Source: a virus. From it: DNA of 30,555 bases. The number at the start of each line of letters is the position of its first letter. Positions within the stretch are counted from its first letter, which is position 1. Position numbers and translations under genes: made by a program. The DNA is taken from the IMG/VR virus record IMGVR_UViG_3300031774_000087, positions 1 to 30,555 of that record, one strand, 5' to 3'. The notes under the pieces were generated by a model, which saw nothing but the letters and a program-made list of their open reading frames with translations, was not told where the DNA came from and searched no databases. Positions 16,496 through 23,344 of the stretch are shown here, in pieces.

Positions 16496-17149
16496 ATGCC
16501 AAAGAAAGAATCTGAAATTCGTAAGAAGATCAACGAAATGGCTGAAGAAAATGAATATTATAATCTTCAGCAAAATAAAAATCGAGCTCGCTCTATTACA
16601 TGTGGAACTGCTTTTGGTGGAACCATAGAAGTTAATATGAGGGGTGATCACCATTCTATGTGGTGTAGTATGACTCCCGTAGAAGCACTTGAGTTTGCAG
16701 AACAAATGGCTGCTGCTTGTGGTGTTCAAGTTGCTTTAAGACCTAAAGATGACTTTAGTGCTTGGAGAGGATGGGATCTTGAAAATACTGAATATTCTCA
16801 CTTTAAAGGTGCTGCACCTTGGCAAGTGGCTAATATTGCAGGAGCAAATATTCATCAAAGTAGACTTGGTGGAAGTGGTGGTACTTCTGGTGCACCAGAT
16901 GAAGATGGGTATCCTACAAAAGATGAAAGAATTGCTGAGTTTAAAAAGCAAAGAGATGTAGCACAAGCTAATTTAGAATATCTAGAAAAAGATCCTGAGG
17001 ATATTAAGGATGATATTGGAAATCCTGAAATTGCAATAGCAGGTGTTCCAACTGAAAAAATGTTTGATCAGAAGGTTCAACATGAATCTGATCTCATGAT
17101 GAAGAATCTAGAAGATATAAAAGAACAACAAGAGGCACAAAACGAATGA
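16496..17149 (+). CDS. Hypothetical protein after the collagen-like gene
   Basis: A 217-residue soluble protein with three parts: a charged N-terminal helix (KKESEIRKKINEMAEENEYY), a central folded region (ITCGTAFGGTIEVNMRGDHH, VEALEFAEQMAAACGVQVAL), and a C-terminal helical, probably coiled-coil region from about residue 140 (KDERIAEFKKQRDVAQANLE). The family is not recognised. Its stop overlaps the next start as ATGA, tying it to the DUF4376-like protein. Its position inside the fibre module suggests a fibre accessory, chaperone or minor virion role, but this is inference only. Confidence 0.75.
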   Translation: MPKKESEIRKKINEMAEENEYYNLQQNKNRARSITCGTAFGGTIEVNMRGDHHSMWCSMTPVEALEFAEQMAAACGVQVALRPKDDFSAWRGWDLENTEYSHFKGAAPWQVANIAGANIHQSRLGGSGGTSGAPDEDGYPTKDERIAEFKKQRDVAQANLEYLEKDPEDIKDDIGNPEIAIAGVPTEKMFDQKVQHESDLMMKNLEDIKEQQEAQNE

Positions 17150-17715
17150 CTAGAACAAACTTATATGTTCATGTTAATACTGTGGATAAGAAAGTTTTTT
17201 CTCATCCAACAGAGGTACCAGAAAACTGGAGTAACATTCATGGTTTCTCCAGTTTAACTGATACTGAATTATCTGATTTATCAGATAGGCATCGCCCAAA
17301 TGAAGCTTGGCTCAAATTTGATTCAAGCTTCGCTACAGATGATTATACTTATGATGATAATTGGTTGGATGGTGCAAAGGGAACCATCAAATTGGTATAT
17401 AAAAATCAAAGACAAGAAGCAATTAAGAAAGGTGTTTCTTATAACAGTATAATATTTGATGCTGATGCAGAGACACAAATTAAGATGAATATAAAGAAAG
17501 ATTCATCTGCAACTTCTTTTAATTGGAAGTATAATAATACTTTCCATACATTAAGTAAGTCTGATATAACAGCAGTCCATAACGCTCTTGACGATTATAT
17601 TCAGAAGTGTTATGATATGGAAGCGAATTATGTTAGTCAAATAGAAGCTGTAACTGATGCTGCTGGACTAAGAACCTTTACTTTAGATGGTACGTGGCCG
17701 ACTAACGCTTATTAA
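17146..17715 (+). CDS. DUF4376-like tail-fibre accessory protein
   Basis: This 189-residue protein has a C-terminal pattern resembling DUF4376 proteins that accompany phage fibres: DADAETQIKMN, then FNWKYNNTFHTLSKSDITAV, then a helix with ALDDYIQKCYDMEANYVSQI. DUF4376 proteins are often encoded next to fibres and are thought to help assemble them or cap them. Translation is coupled to the previous gene through ATGA. The N-terminal half (NLYVHVNTVDKKVFSHPTEV) is a separate small domain. The family match is from memory of the pattern and is moderate; the assembly role is inferred from the neighbours. Confidence 0.55.
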   Translation: MTRTNLYVHVNTVDKKVFSHPTEVPENWSNIHGFSSLTDTELSDLSDRHRPNEAWLKFDSSFATDDYTYDDNWLDGAKGTIKLVYKNQRQEAIKKGVSYNSIIFDADAETQIKMNIKKDSSATSFNWKYNNTFHTLSKSDITAVHNALDDYIQKCYDMEANYVSQIEAVTDAAGLRTFTLDGTWPTNAY

Positions 17716-17737
17716 TTTTTAATTATAATTTTATATT

Positions 17738-18403
17738 ATGTCAACACAATCATATTGGTATTATACTGGTCTTCCAGATAAAGTTATAGATGCTATTGAA
17801 GAAGATTTAAAATTAAATTTAGATCCTCAGTTAGCATCTTCCGTAGTAGGTCATATTAATATAGATAATGATGAAAAAAATGAAGAAAGTGTAACATTTA
17901 TTAATAAAAGAAAAAGAAATGCGTTGAATGCTTGGATTCCTGCTGAACATTGGATAACAGGATTCATATGGCACTATGTAATGATGGCTAATCGTATGAA
18001 TTTTTTATATGATATTGAGCATGTAGATAGAAATTCTCTTCAATATACTGTATATAATGAAGGTCATTTTTATGGATGGCATAATGATGGAGGACTTCCT
18101 ATTTGTTATCAACCAGTCAGTAATGGAAATCAAGGAAGTTTTGATCAATTAACACAAGATTTTCTTTCCACAACCTGTGAGAGAGTAAGAAAACTTTCTT
18201 TTAGTTTACTCTTATCTGATCCTGAAACTTATGAAGGTGGTAACTTTCAATTAATGGATGAGAATGAGAAGACTTACATTGCACCTAGACAGAAAGGTTC
18301 AATAATTCTTTTTGATTCAAGAGCAAGACATAGAGTTACACCTGTAAGAAAGGGTACACGTAAATCTATTGTTGGGTGGACTGTTGGACCACGTTGGAAA
18401 TAG
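17738..18403 (+). CDS. 2-oxoglutarate/Fe(II) oxygenase, prolyl-4-hydroxylase-like (HxD type)
   Basis: A 221-residue dioxygenase with the full facial triad: His115-x-Asp117 in YNEGHFYGWHNDGG and His198 in DSRARHRVTPV. Arg208 in RKGTRKSIVGWTVGP is the expected 2-oxoglutarate carboxylate ligand. The core strands RKLSFSLLLSDPETYEGGNF and GSIILFD match the prolyl-hydroxylase-type fold. It starts 22 bases after the DUF4376-like gene and is followed 6 bases later by another oxygenase, so the two are probably translated from one late transcript. Candidate substrates are the collagen-like or glycine-rich fibres on either side. The fold assignment is strong; the substrate is inferred. Confidence 0.9.
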   Translation: MSTQSYWYYTGLPDKVIDAIEEDLKLNLDPQLASSVVGHINIDNDEKNEESVTFINKRKRNALNAWIPAEHWITGFIWHYVMMANRMNFLYDIEHVDRNSLQYTVYNEGHFYGWHNDGGLPICYQPVSNGNQGSFDQLTQDFLSTTCERVRKLSFSLLLSDPETYEGGNFQLMDENEKTYIAPRQKGSIILFDSRARHRVTPVRKGTRKSIVGWTVGPRWK

Positions 18404-18409
18404 TTTATT

Positions 18410-19246
18410 ATGAGTCATAATGAACATGGTATATGGATTCAAGATGATATTCCTTTTAAAGAACGTCTTAATTCATGTACATCTCTAACAAATCATAAAG
18501 AGTTTGAGGAGAATGGATATTTTGTGGTAAAGGATCTTTATGATCCACAATTTTTTTATGAATTGCCTCCTAAAAAACCAGGAAAATATGATTATGATGG
18601 CAGTGATGTTAATAGGTATGGGTATAATGAAAATGAAGGTCAGGTACAAAATAGTACGTCAAGAACTAATTACCCACCTTATGTGAATACACATACTCGT
18701 ATTAGATATAAACTTGAAAAACTTATAGGTAAAAAACTTTATAATACTTATTTTTATGATCGTTTTTATGTACCAGGATATCCATTAACTCCTCATACAG
18801 ATCGTCCTGCTTGTGAAATTTCTGTCACACTTCATATTAGTAGTAATGTAAAAGATCCGTGGCCTATTTGGATTAAGGGTGCAGATACTTATGATATTCC
18901 TAGAACTAAAGATCCGTGGAGTAAAAAAATTATAAAACAAGGACTTGAACGTTCTGTTATTTTAAATCCTGGTGATGCTTTAATTTATAAAGGATGTGAA
19001 AGACCTCATTGGAGAGAACCATTACCTAGAGAATATAGAACAATATATAGTATTCAATATACTGATGATATAACATCCATTCCTCCAAAAGTTTATTCAG
19101 AACCTCAATATGGTATGAGGGAAGAGATAGAAGGATTATATTATCATCAAATATTTTTCCATTATGTTTTACAAGATGGGTTAAGAGCAGATAAGGCTTG
19201 GGATAATAATGATTCTGATCCAATGCTATGGCCAAGTAGGATATAA
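18410..19246 (+). CDS. 2-oxoglutarate/Fe(II) oxygenase-like protein
   Basis: A 278-residue protein with a probable oxygenase core in its middle: His129-x-Asp131 in GYPLTPHTDRPACEISVTLH, and a distal His200 in NPGDALIYKGCERPHWREPL, with Arg202 or Arg210 as possible 2-oxoglutarate ligands. The N-terminal ~45 residues (EFEENGYFVVKDLYDPQFF) resemble the entry helix of phytanoyl-CoA-type oxygenases. A C-terminal extension of about 60 residues is rich in Tyr and His and is unassigned. It lies 6 bases after the preceding oxygenase, and its stop codon overlaps a late promoter for the adhesin-like gene. Fold likely, substrate unknown. Confidence 0.75.
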   Translation: MSHNEHGIWIQDDIPFKERLNSCTSLTNHKEFEENGYFVVKDLYDPQFFYELPPKKPGKYDYDGSDVNRYGYNENEGQVQNSTSRTNYPPYVNTHTRIRYKLEKLIGKKLYNTYFYDRFYVPGYPLTPHTDRPACEISVTLHISSNVKDPWPIWIKGADTYDIPRTKDPWSKKIIKQGLERSVILNPGDALIYKGCERPHWREPLPREYRTIYSIQYTDDITSIPPKVYSEPQYGMREEIEGLYYHQIFFHYVLQDGLRADKAWDNNDSDPMLWPSRI

Positions 19247-19249
19247 ATA
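19242..19249 (+). promoter_or_regulatory. T4-type late promoter TATAAATA
   Basis: This exact late -10 overlaps the stop codon of the preceding oxygenase gene and lies 29 bases before the ATG of the glycine-rich adhesin-like gene. Confidence 0.8.
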
Positions 19250-19277
19250 TCTAAAATAGTAGAAATAATTAAGTGTA

Positions 19278-20954
19278 ATGACTACAGGACAAATTGCATA
19301 TACTATTCCTGGTACTTACTCATTTGTGTGTCCCATTGGAATTACTTCCGTTTCCGTTGTTTGTATCGGTGGAGGAGGACAGGGTGGAAATTCTACTGGA
19401 CTTGACTCTCCAGGTGGAGGAGGTGGTGGATTAGGATATAAAAATAATATTCCTGTTACTGCTGGACAATATTATACTGTTGTTGTTGGAGAAAGTGAAG
19501 CAGTTTTTAAAGTATTGGGTGATAATGGTGTAGATGGATCAGACAGTTACTTTATAAGTAAGGATACTGTTGTTGGGTTTGGTGGTAAAGGTGGACAGAC
19601 TGGTGGAAATGCTGGTGCTGGTGGAACATACTTTGGAGATGGTGGTGGTAATGGTGGTGCTGGAGGCACTGCAAACAGTCTTCAAGGTGGAGGCGGTGGA
19701 GCAGGAGGGTACTCTGGTAACGGTGGAGATGGATTAAGTTCTGCTTCTGGTAGTAGTGGTGCTGGCTCTGGTGGTGCTGCTGGAGGAGGATATAAAGCAG
19801 GTGGAGGTGGTGTAGGACTTTTAGGTGAAGGTTCTAGTGGTGCTTCTGCAAGTTCTGGAACTATTGGTAATGCTGGTTCTGGTGGTATTAATGCTATTGT
19901 TTCTACAGCAGATTTTCCTTATGTTAATTTCTCTGGAGTTGCTACCAATTATACTTACAGTTGGCCATCTACATATGGTGGAGCATATGGTGGAGGTGGA
20001 TGTAGTTCTGGGTTTAATGGAAATGGAAGTACTGGTGCAGTACGTATTATATGGGGTGAAGGAAGAGAATTTCCTTCAACTAATACAGGAGATGTTGGTA
20101 TAGGAACCACTTCCCATAGACTTTATATTACTATTAGTGATGGTGAAGCATCACAACATCCCATATATGAATCTAACTTTAAGGAAGCATTTCCAAGTGT
20201 AGATGCTGATAATTTAGATAAGGATGAGTATTGTCTTTTCCAACGGGTTAAACGTACTTATTTGACTGCCTATGAAAAAAATCAAGTCAATAGTTATAGA
20301 AATTCTGAACCAATAACTATATTAACTTTAAACAATACTGTTAATACTGTAGAGTGTCCTCCATTTGCTGTGATAAAAGGAGAGACAAGTGGTGCTGTTG
20401 GATATGTTATTCCTAATTTAATTAATCAAGGAAATATAGATCAAAGTACGATTAGTGATGTAATACAATTACAAAAAACTATAGGAACTTTTAATGTAGC
20501 TGAACAAATTTCCTTTAATGGATCGGGTGATCCAGAGAGAAGAATTACTAATATTGGTATTGGTACAACAACACTGGTAAATTACACCTCAGGAGCAATT
20601 GATAATGCAATTGAACCATATGGGGATAGTTTTTACTATGATGTGTGGACTCATGATATAATGACAGACTCTGAGAAGACTACAAAACAAAATCAAGTTA
20701 AGAGTGAATGGAATACTAGAGTTGGTACTTCATTATCATCTTGGATTTTTGAGGATGTTTCTTGTTTATATAAACCCCCAACAATACCTCCATCTCCTGC
20801 TAAAATTGGTATACAAACTAATATAGCTGTATATGATAAAGATAATCAATATTTGGGTGTAGGAACAGCAGATGCTTATGTCCCATTCCCACAATATCGT
20901 TGGGATGAGGCAGCATATCAGGCAGACAACACAAAAGGTTGGGTTGCCGATTAA
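19278..20954 (+). CDS. Glycine-rich adhesin-like virion protein
   Basis: This 558-residue protein starts with a domain seen in many phage adhesins: GTYSFVCPIGITSVSVVCIG, then blocks of polyglycine (GGGGGGLGYKNNIPV, GQYYTVVVGE, GGKGGQTGGNAGAGG). The glycine-rich part runs to about residue 265 and ends with STGAVRIIWGEG. Glycine-rich distal adhesins of T4-like phages (gp38 type) form polyglycine sandwiches that bind host receptors. After a VGIGTT motif, a second half of about 280 residues, mixed alpha-beta, probably joins the protein to the virion. Late promoter directly upstream. It is likely a receptor-binding or tip protein; the exact role is inferred. Confidence 0.78.
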   Translation: MTTGQIAYTIPGTYSFVCPIGITSVSVVCIGGGGQGGNSTGLDSPGGGGGGLGYKNNIPVTAGQYYTVVVGESEAVFKVLGDNGVDGSDSYFISKDTVVGFGGKGGQTGGNAGAGGTYFGDGGGNGGAGGTANSLQGGGGGAGGYSGNGGDGLSSASGSSGAGSGGAAGGGYKAGGGGVGLLGEGSSGASASSGTIGNAGSGGINAIVSTADFPYVNFSGVATNYTYSWPSTYGGAYGGGGCSSGFNGNGSTGAVRIIWGEGREFPSTNTGDVGIGTTSHRLYITISDGEASQHPIYESNFKEAFPSVDADNLDKDEYCLFQRVKRTYLTAYEKNQVNSYRNSEPITILTLNNTVNTVECPPFAVIKGETSGAVGYVIPNLINQGNIDQSTISDVIQLQKTIGTFNVAEQISFNGSGDPERRITNIGIGTTTLVNYTSGAIDNAIEPYGDSFYYDVWTHDIMTDSEKTTKQNQVKSEWNTRVGTSLSSWIFEDVSCLYKPPTIPPSPAKIGIQTNIAVYDKDNQYLGVGTADAYVPFPQYRWDEAAYQADNTKGWVAD

Positions 20955-20961
20955 AATCTCT

Positions 20962-20969
20962 TATAAATT
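20962..20969 (+). promoter_or_regulatory. Near-consensus late promoter TATAAATT
   Basis: TATAAATT differs from the late motif only at its last base and lies 22 bases before the glutaredoxin ATG. Weak support without a mapped start. Confidence 0.35.
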
Positions 20970-20991
20970 ATTAAGGACTTATCAAAAAGTT

Positions 20992-21234
20992 ATGAATTAT
21001 ACAGTTTTTTCTAAAGAAGGTTGTCCATATTGCGACAAAATTAAACAAGTGCTTGAGTTGACAGGCAGTAGGTTTGTAGTGTATACTTTAGGAGAACAAT
21101 TCGACAGAGACGCATTCTACGGTGAGTTTGGAGAGGGTTCTACTTTTCCTCAAGTTGTTGTCGATGGTAAAAAATTAGGGGGATGTGTTGACACAATCCA
21201 ATATCTCAAAGAAAACCAAGTCATTAAATCCTAA
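20992..21234 (+). CDS. Glutaredoxin
   Basis: An 80-residue glutaredoxin. The redox motif Cys11-Pro-Tyr-Cys14 follows a strand (MNYTVFSKEG), the cis-Pro segment TFPQVVVDG is at 51-59, and GGCVD at 63-67 is the glutathione-binding end. It reduces disulfides at the expense of glutathione; in phages the usual target is ribonucleotide reductase. The open frame extends upstream to 20872 inside the adhesin-like gene, but the fold begins at ATG 20992, so that start is chosen. A near-consensus late promoter lies 22 bases ahead. Confident family call. Confidence 0.93.
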   Translation: MNYTVFSKEGCPYCDKIKQVLELTGSRFVVYTLGEQFDRDAFYGEFGEGSTFPQVVVDGKKLGGCVDTIQYLKENQVIKS

Positions 21235-21406
21235 GCTAAATACCAACAAAGATTATTTTAATCGTGGTATTGAAGTTATTCTCACGGGAGGTAAAACAAA
21301 GAAGAAACAACCATTCCATATTTTAATCAACAAAGTAATTTGTTTCTTTAATACGGAAATAGATATTCACTTTGAATTTTCCTTAAACTTAAGGAAGAAA
21401 AAATAA
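21185..21406 (+). CDS. Possible small basic protein overlapping the glutaredoxin 3' end
   Basis: The frame gives up to 73 residues, with a plausible folded core DYFNRGIEVILTGGKTKKKQ and PFHILINKVICFFNTEIDIH and a basic end. The only ATG is at 21185, inside the glutaredoxin gene, giving a 50-base overlap, which is unusual here. A palindrome (21379-21396) lies in its 3' end. The alternating hydrophobic pattern looks protein-like, so the gene may be real with this start, or it may be a remnant whose own start was lost. No function assigned. Confidence 0.42.
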   Translation: MLTQSNISKKTKSLNPKLNTNKDYFNRGIEVILTGGKTKKKQPFHILINKVICFFNTEIDIHFEFSLNLRKKK

Positions 21407-21411
21407 ATCCC

Positions 21412-21418
21412 AAGGAGG
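21412..21418 (+). promoter_or_regulatory. Strong ribosome binding site
   Basis: AAGGAGG lies 6 bases before ATG 21425 and fixes the start of the small membrane protein. Confidence 0.75.
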
Positions 21419-21424
21419 TAACAA

Positions 21425-21646
21425 ATGACCATAGAAACAATATTAGTTTTAGCGTTACCTATAGCATTTTTATTATTTTGTGCAGGAGCATTGGGTGGTT
21501 GGATTGCTAGAGATTATATGATGAACTATCAGGAGATACCAAGACCACATCCTGAGATGTTTGATATAAATGGGAATTTAGTTCCCGACGAAATTGTCGC
21601 ATTTAGATTTGAAAATTATGACGAAGACTACGACCAAGAAGAGTAA
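21425..21646 (+). CDS. Small single-pass membrane protein
   Basis: This 73-residue protein has one hydrophobic helix at about residues 5-27 (ILVLALPIAFLLFCAGALGG) followed by a basic-then-acidic tail that ends in FRFENYDEDYDQEE. The layout suggests an inner-membrane protein with a short N-terminus and a cytoplasmic or periplasmic acidic tail. It has a near-perfect Shine-Dalgarno site. The last 29 bases overlap the start of the next gene in another frame. The family name is not recognised; a role at the host membrane is only inferred. Confidence 0.75.
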   Translation: MTIETILVLALPIAFLLFCAGALGGWIARDYMMNYQEIPRPHPEMFDINGNLVPDEIVAFRFENYDEDYDQEE

Positions 21647-22235
21647 AAGTTTTGCTGTAAAAGCAAATACTCCTAAAAAAAGAGCTGCTCCTAAACCAAT
21701 GGAAGAGTTGCCTTTAAACCCTCTTGCATTTGAAGTTTTAGATTTAGTTTCTAGACAAAGAACTAAAGCTAAGAAAATAGAAGCATTGAGAAAATATGAA
21801 GATATGTCTTTAAAGGTTCTCTTTATATGGAATTTTGATGAAAGTGTAATTAGTAATCTTCCTGAAGGTGAGGTTCCTTATCATGGTTACGATGCTCAAA
21901 ATACTTATAGTGGAACTCTTTCAACTAAAATATCAAATGAAGTTCGTAAGATGCATGAGACTGGATCATTTTCATTAGGATCTAGTGATCAGCAAGGACA
22001 TACTACTATTCGTAGAGAATCAAAGCATTTTTATCAGTTTTGTAGAGGTGGTAACGATGGTATGAATAATATTCGTCGTGAGACTATGTTTATTAACATC
22101 CTTGAAGGAGTTCATCCATTAGAGGCAGAAATAATTACATTATGTAAGGATAAAAGACTTGAAGAAGTTTATAAAGTAACTAAAGAATTAGTTGCAGAAG
22201 CGTATCCTGATATTAGATGGGGTGGTAGATCATGA
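21618..22235 (+). CDS. Conserved-type cyanophage protein, possibly DUF6433
   Basis: A 205-residue soluble protein. The N-terminus (MTKTTTKKSKSFAVKANTPK) is basic and probably disordered; a folded, mostly helical body follows from LNPLAFEVLDLVSRQRTKAK. The body carries segments VLFIWNFDESVISNLPEGEV and FYQFCRGGNDGMNNIRRETM. I believe this matches the cyanophage family DUF6433, but from memory of the pattern only. The ATG at 21618 is preferred to an upstream ATG at 21594 because MTKTTTKK is a sensible start and shortens the overlap. Its stop overlaps the next start as ATGA. Function unknown. Confidence 0.72.
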   Translation: MTKTTTKKSKSFAVKANTPKKRAAPKPMEELPLNPLAFEVLDLVSRQRTKAKKIEALRKYEDMSLKVLFIWNFDESVISNLPEGEVPYHGYDAQNTYSGTLSTKISNEVRKMHETGSFSLGSSDQQGHTTIRRESKHFYQFCRGGNDGMNNIRRETMFINILEGVHPLEAEIITLCKDKRLEEVYKVTKELVAEAYPDIRWGGRS

Positions 22236-22585
22236 CGACAGCAACAGAAGAAAAGAAACCCGAACAAAAAAAAGTATCTATTTGGACAAAAGAAGAAAGA
22301 GATACTTTGAAAGAAAAGTATGGTTCTGAAATAATTGTTGAAAATGGTTCATATGAAGATGTAAATACTAAACATGCACCTAGTGATGCTTATATTATCA
22401 AGTATACTCATGAAGATAAGGATTGTTTTGATTTAACAAGAGGAACTAAAATAAAAATATTTGATATGTATTGGGACAAGTTTAAAAGTGGGATAAAGTC
22501 CATTGCTTATGGTAGTGGTACTATTAAACCAAACTTGTGGGGGTATCAGTCACCTAAACCACCAAAGAAAAAAAGGAAGGGGTAA
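22232..22585 (+). CDS. Hypothetical protein
   Basis: This 117-residue protein has a charged N-terminus, a central region with ERDTLKEKYGSEIIVENGSY and DAYIIKYTHEDKDCFDLTRG, and a C-terminus rich in Pro and Lys (WGYQSPKPPKKKRKG). It is translationally coupled to the previous gene through ATGA. It is the last gene before a ~190-base noncoding stretch, which opens with a candidate terminator. Not recognised; the basic tail could bind nucleic acid. Confidence 0.7.
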   Translation: MTTATEEKKPEQKKVSIWTKEERDTLKEKYGSEIIVENGSYEDVNTKHAPSDAYIIKYTHEDKDCFDLTRGTKIKIFDMYWDKFKSGIKSIAYGSGTIKPNLWGYQSPKPPKKKRKG

Positions 22586-22607
22586 ACCAAAATCGACTTT
22601 TAATTCC

Positions 22608-22641
22608 AAAATATCGGGGAAAAAATCTCCAGGTATTTTTT
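22608..22641 (+). terminator. Candidate terminator of the 21425-22585 operon
   Basis: AAAATA at 22608-22613 pairs with TATTTT at 22634-22639 and GGGGA with TCTCC inside, with a small internal bulge, followed by T residues to 22641. The stem is AT-rich and interrupted, so termination may be partial. Confidence 0.4.
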
Positions 22642-22679
22642 GCTCTGTAGGGTTTTTGTATCACAAGTTACATAACTAC

Positions 22680-22715
22680 TTGACTATATAGAGTACATGT
22701 GTTAGTATTAACACA
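22680..22715 (+). promoter_or_regulatory. Sigma70-type promoter with overlapping inverted repeat
   Basis: TTGACT at 22680-22685 and TAGTAT at 22703-22708 are 17 bp apart. A perfect inverted repeat, TGTGTTA-GTAT-TAACACA (22698-22715), covers the -10, as an operator would. The transcript would start near 22715 and lead into the small genes at 22777 and 22971. Confidence 0.5.
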
Positions 22716-22736
22716 ACGTTCATCCCCCTTCGACTG

Positions 22737-22941
22737 GGGACGCAAGTAAGCCGACTCGGAACGGATCGTTCATCTCATGGACATACTACTCGCCACTCTT
22801 TTATCTTGTAACGAGGCAGAAGATATTATCTCTAAGGTAGAATCTTCTGATCCTGTGCGAACCGAATTAATTGAGGTTCTTCAAATGAGTACTGAGAAAG
22901 GATGTCATTTTGAGACGCAAAAGCCGACTAAAGGAACGGAT
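22737..22941 (+). repeat. 30-base imperfect direct repeat flanking a 55-codon gene
   Basis: Three conserved 9-mers, GRGACGCAA, AAGCCGACT and GGAACGGAT, occur in the same order at 22737-22766 and 22912-22941, with short variable spacers. The first copy precedes the start codon; the second encodes the end of the small protein and stops two bases before the end of its TAA. An 8-base CGTTCATC also repeats at 22717-22724 and 22767-22774, and TCCCC/GGGGA can pair at 22723-22740. Confidence 0.7.
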
Positions 22942-22944
22942 TAA
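22777..22944 (+). CDS. Small hypothetical protein, 55 residues
   Basis: Translation from ATG 22777 gives MDILLATLLSCNEAEDIISK and then VESSDPVRTELIEVLQMSTE, ending KGTD. The hydrophobic N-terminus could be a short membrane or lipoprotein-like segment (LLATLLSC), but Cys at position 11 with so few preceding residues makes a lipoprotein uncertain. Helical character and regular codon use suggest a real gene; it lies behind a sigma70-type promoter and between the two copies of a 30-base repeat. No clear Shine-Dalgarno site is seen. Function unknown. Confidence 0.6.
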   Translation: MDILLATLLSCNEAEDIISKVESSDPVRTELIEVLQMSTEKGCHFETQKPTKGTD

Positions 22945-22970
22945 AAACCCTACTACTTTGGAGAAAGCCA

Positions 22971-23096
22971 ATGGCAAAAGTCACTTATCGTGGTGTCGCT
23001 TATGACACTGATTCACGTAAGCAAGCAGCAAATACTGTGAAGGTTGAAGAAACCTATCGTGGTATTAAGTTCAATAAGGAACTTGTAACCTCATAG
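22971..23096 (+). CDS. DUF4278-like small protein, 41 residues
   Basis: The product reads MAKVTYRGVAYDTDSRKQAA and then NTVKVEETYRGIKFNKELVTS. The paired TYRGV and TYRGI motifs match DUF4278, a small family common in cyanobacteria and their phages. GGAG at 22960-22963 lies 7 bases before the ATG. A strong terminator follows 20 bases after the stop. The family has no established function; the gene is probably of host origin and expressed early from the promoter at 22680-22708. Confidence 0.75.
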   Translation: MAKVTYRGVAYDTDSRKQAANTVKVEETYRGIKFNKELVTS

Positions 23097-23116
23097 TTAC
23101 GTTACGCCTTGTAATC

Positions 23117-23148
23117 AAAGAGCATCTATTGACAGATGCTCTTTTTTT
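23117..23148 (+). terminator. Strong rho-independent terminator
   Basis: An 11-base perfect stem (AAAGAGCATCT with AGATGCTCTTT, 23117-23127 and 23134-23144) has the loop ATTGAC and a run of T. It ends the small-gene operon. Its loop and right arm contain the -35 of the next promoter. Confidence 0.9.
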
Positions 23149-23157
23149 ATGTAAAAT
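23129..23157 (+). promoter_or_regulatory. Sigma70-type promoter embedded in the terminator
   Basis: TTGACA (23129-23134, exact consensus) and TAAAAT (23152-23157) are separated by 17 bp. The -35 is in the terminator loop. Transcription would start near 23164 and read the small genes and thyX. Confidence 0.65.
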
Positions 23158-23176
23158 AGTTAAAAGTCTAATTGTT

Positions 23177-23344
23177 ATGGAAAGGGACAAATTAAAGTTG
23201 ATAGTTCGCAATATGGAACTATTACTTGATGCACTCAAAGTTGAAGTTTATTCAGATGTTGAGTCATATAAGAATTCAAAGGCATTTGAACCTCCAACTG
23301 ATTATGACGAACTTTACGATGATGACGATGGGTATCCAGATTAG
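23177..23344 (+). CDS. Small acidic hypothetical protein
   Basis: ATG 23177 gives 55 residues: a helix (RDKLKLIVRNMELLLDALKV) and an acidic tail that ends [17 protein letters not shown]. An earlier in-frame start would lie in the terminator, so it is rejected. It is the first gene of the operon that leads to thyX, about 13 bases after the expected transcript start. Its 3' end overlaps the next gene by 17 bases. It resembles a small protein seen near thyX in other cyanophages, from memory; function unknown. Confidence 0.7.
   Translation: MERDKLKLIVRNMELLLDALKVEVYSDVESYKNSKAFEPPTDYDELYDDDDGYPD

Noticed and set aside
20872-20991. Longer glutaredoxin start at 20872
   Set aside because: It would overlap the adhesin-like gene and add 40 residues that are not part of the glutaredoxin fold.
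23129-23176. Upstream TTG start for the small acidic protein
   Set aside because: It lies inside the terminator and upstream of the predicted transcript start.
22586-23176. tRNA or catalytic RNA in the gene-poor stretch
   Set aside because: No cloverleaf with a T-loop GTTCNANNC and paired acceptor arms was seen; small genes, a promoter, repeats and a terminator account for most of it.
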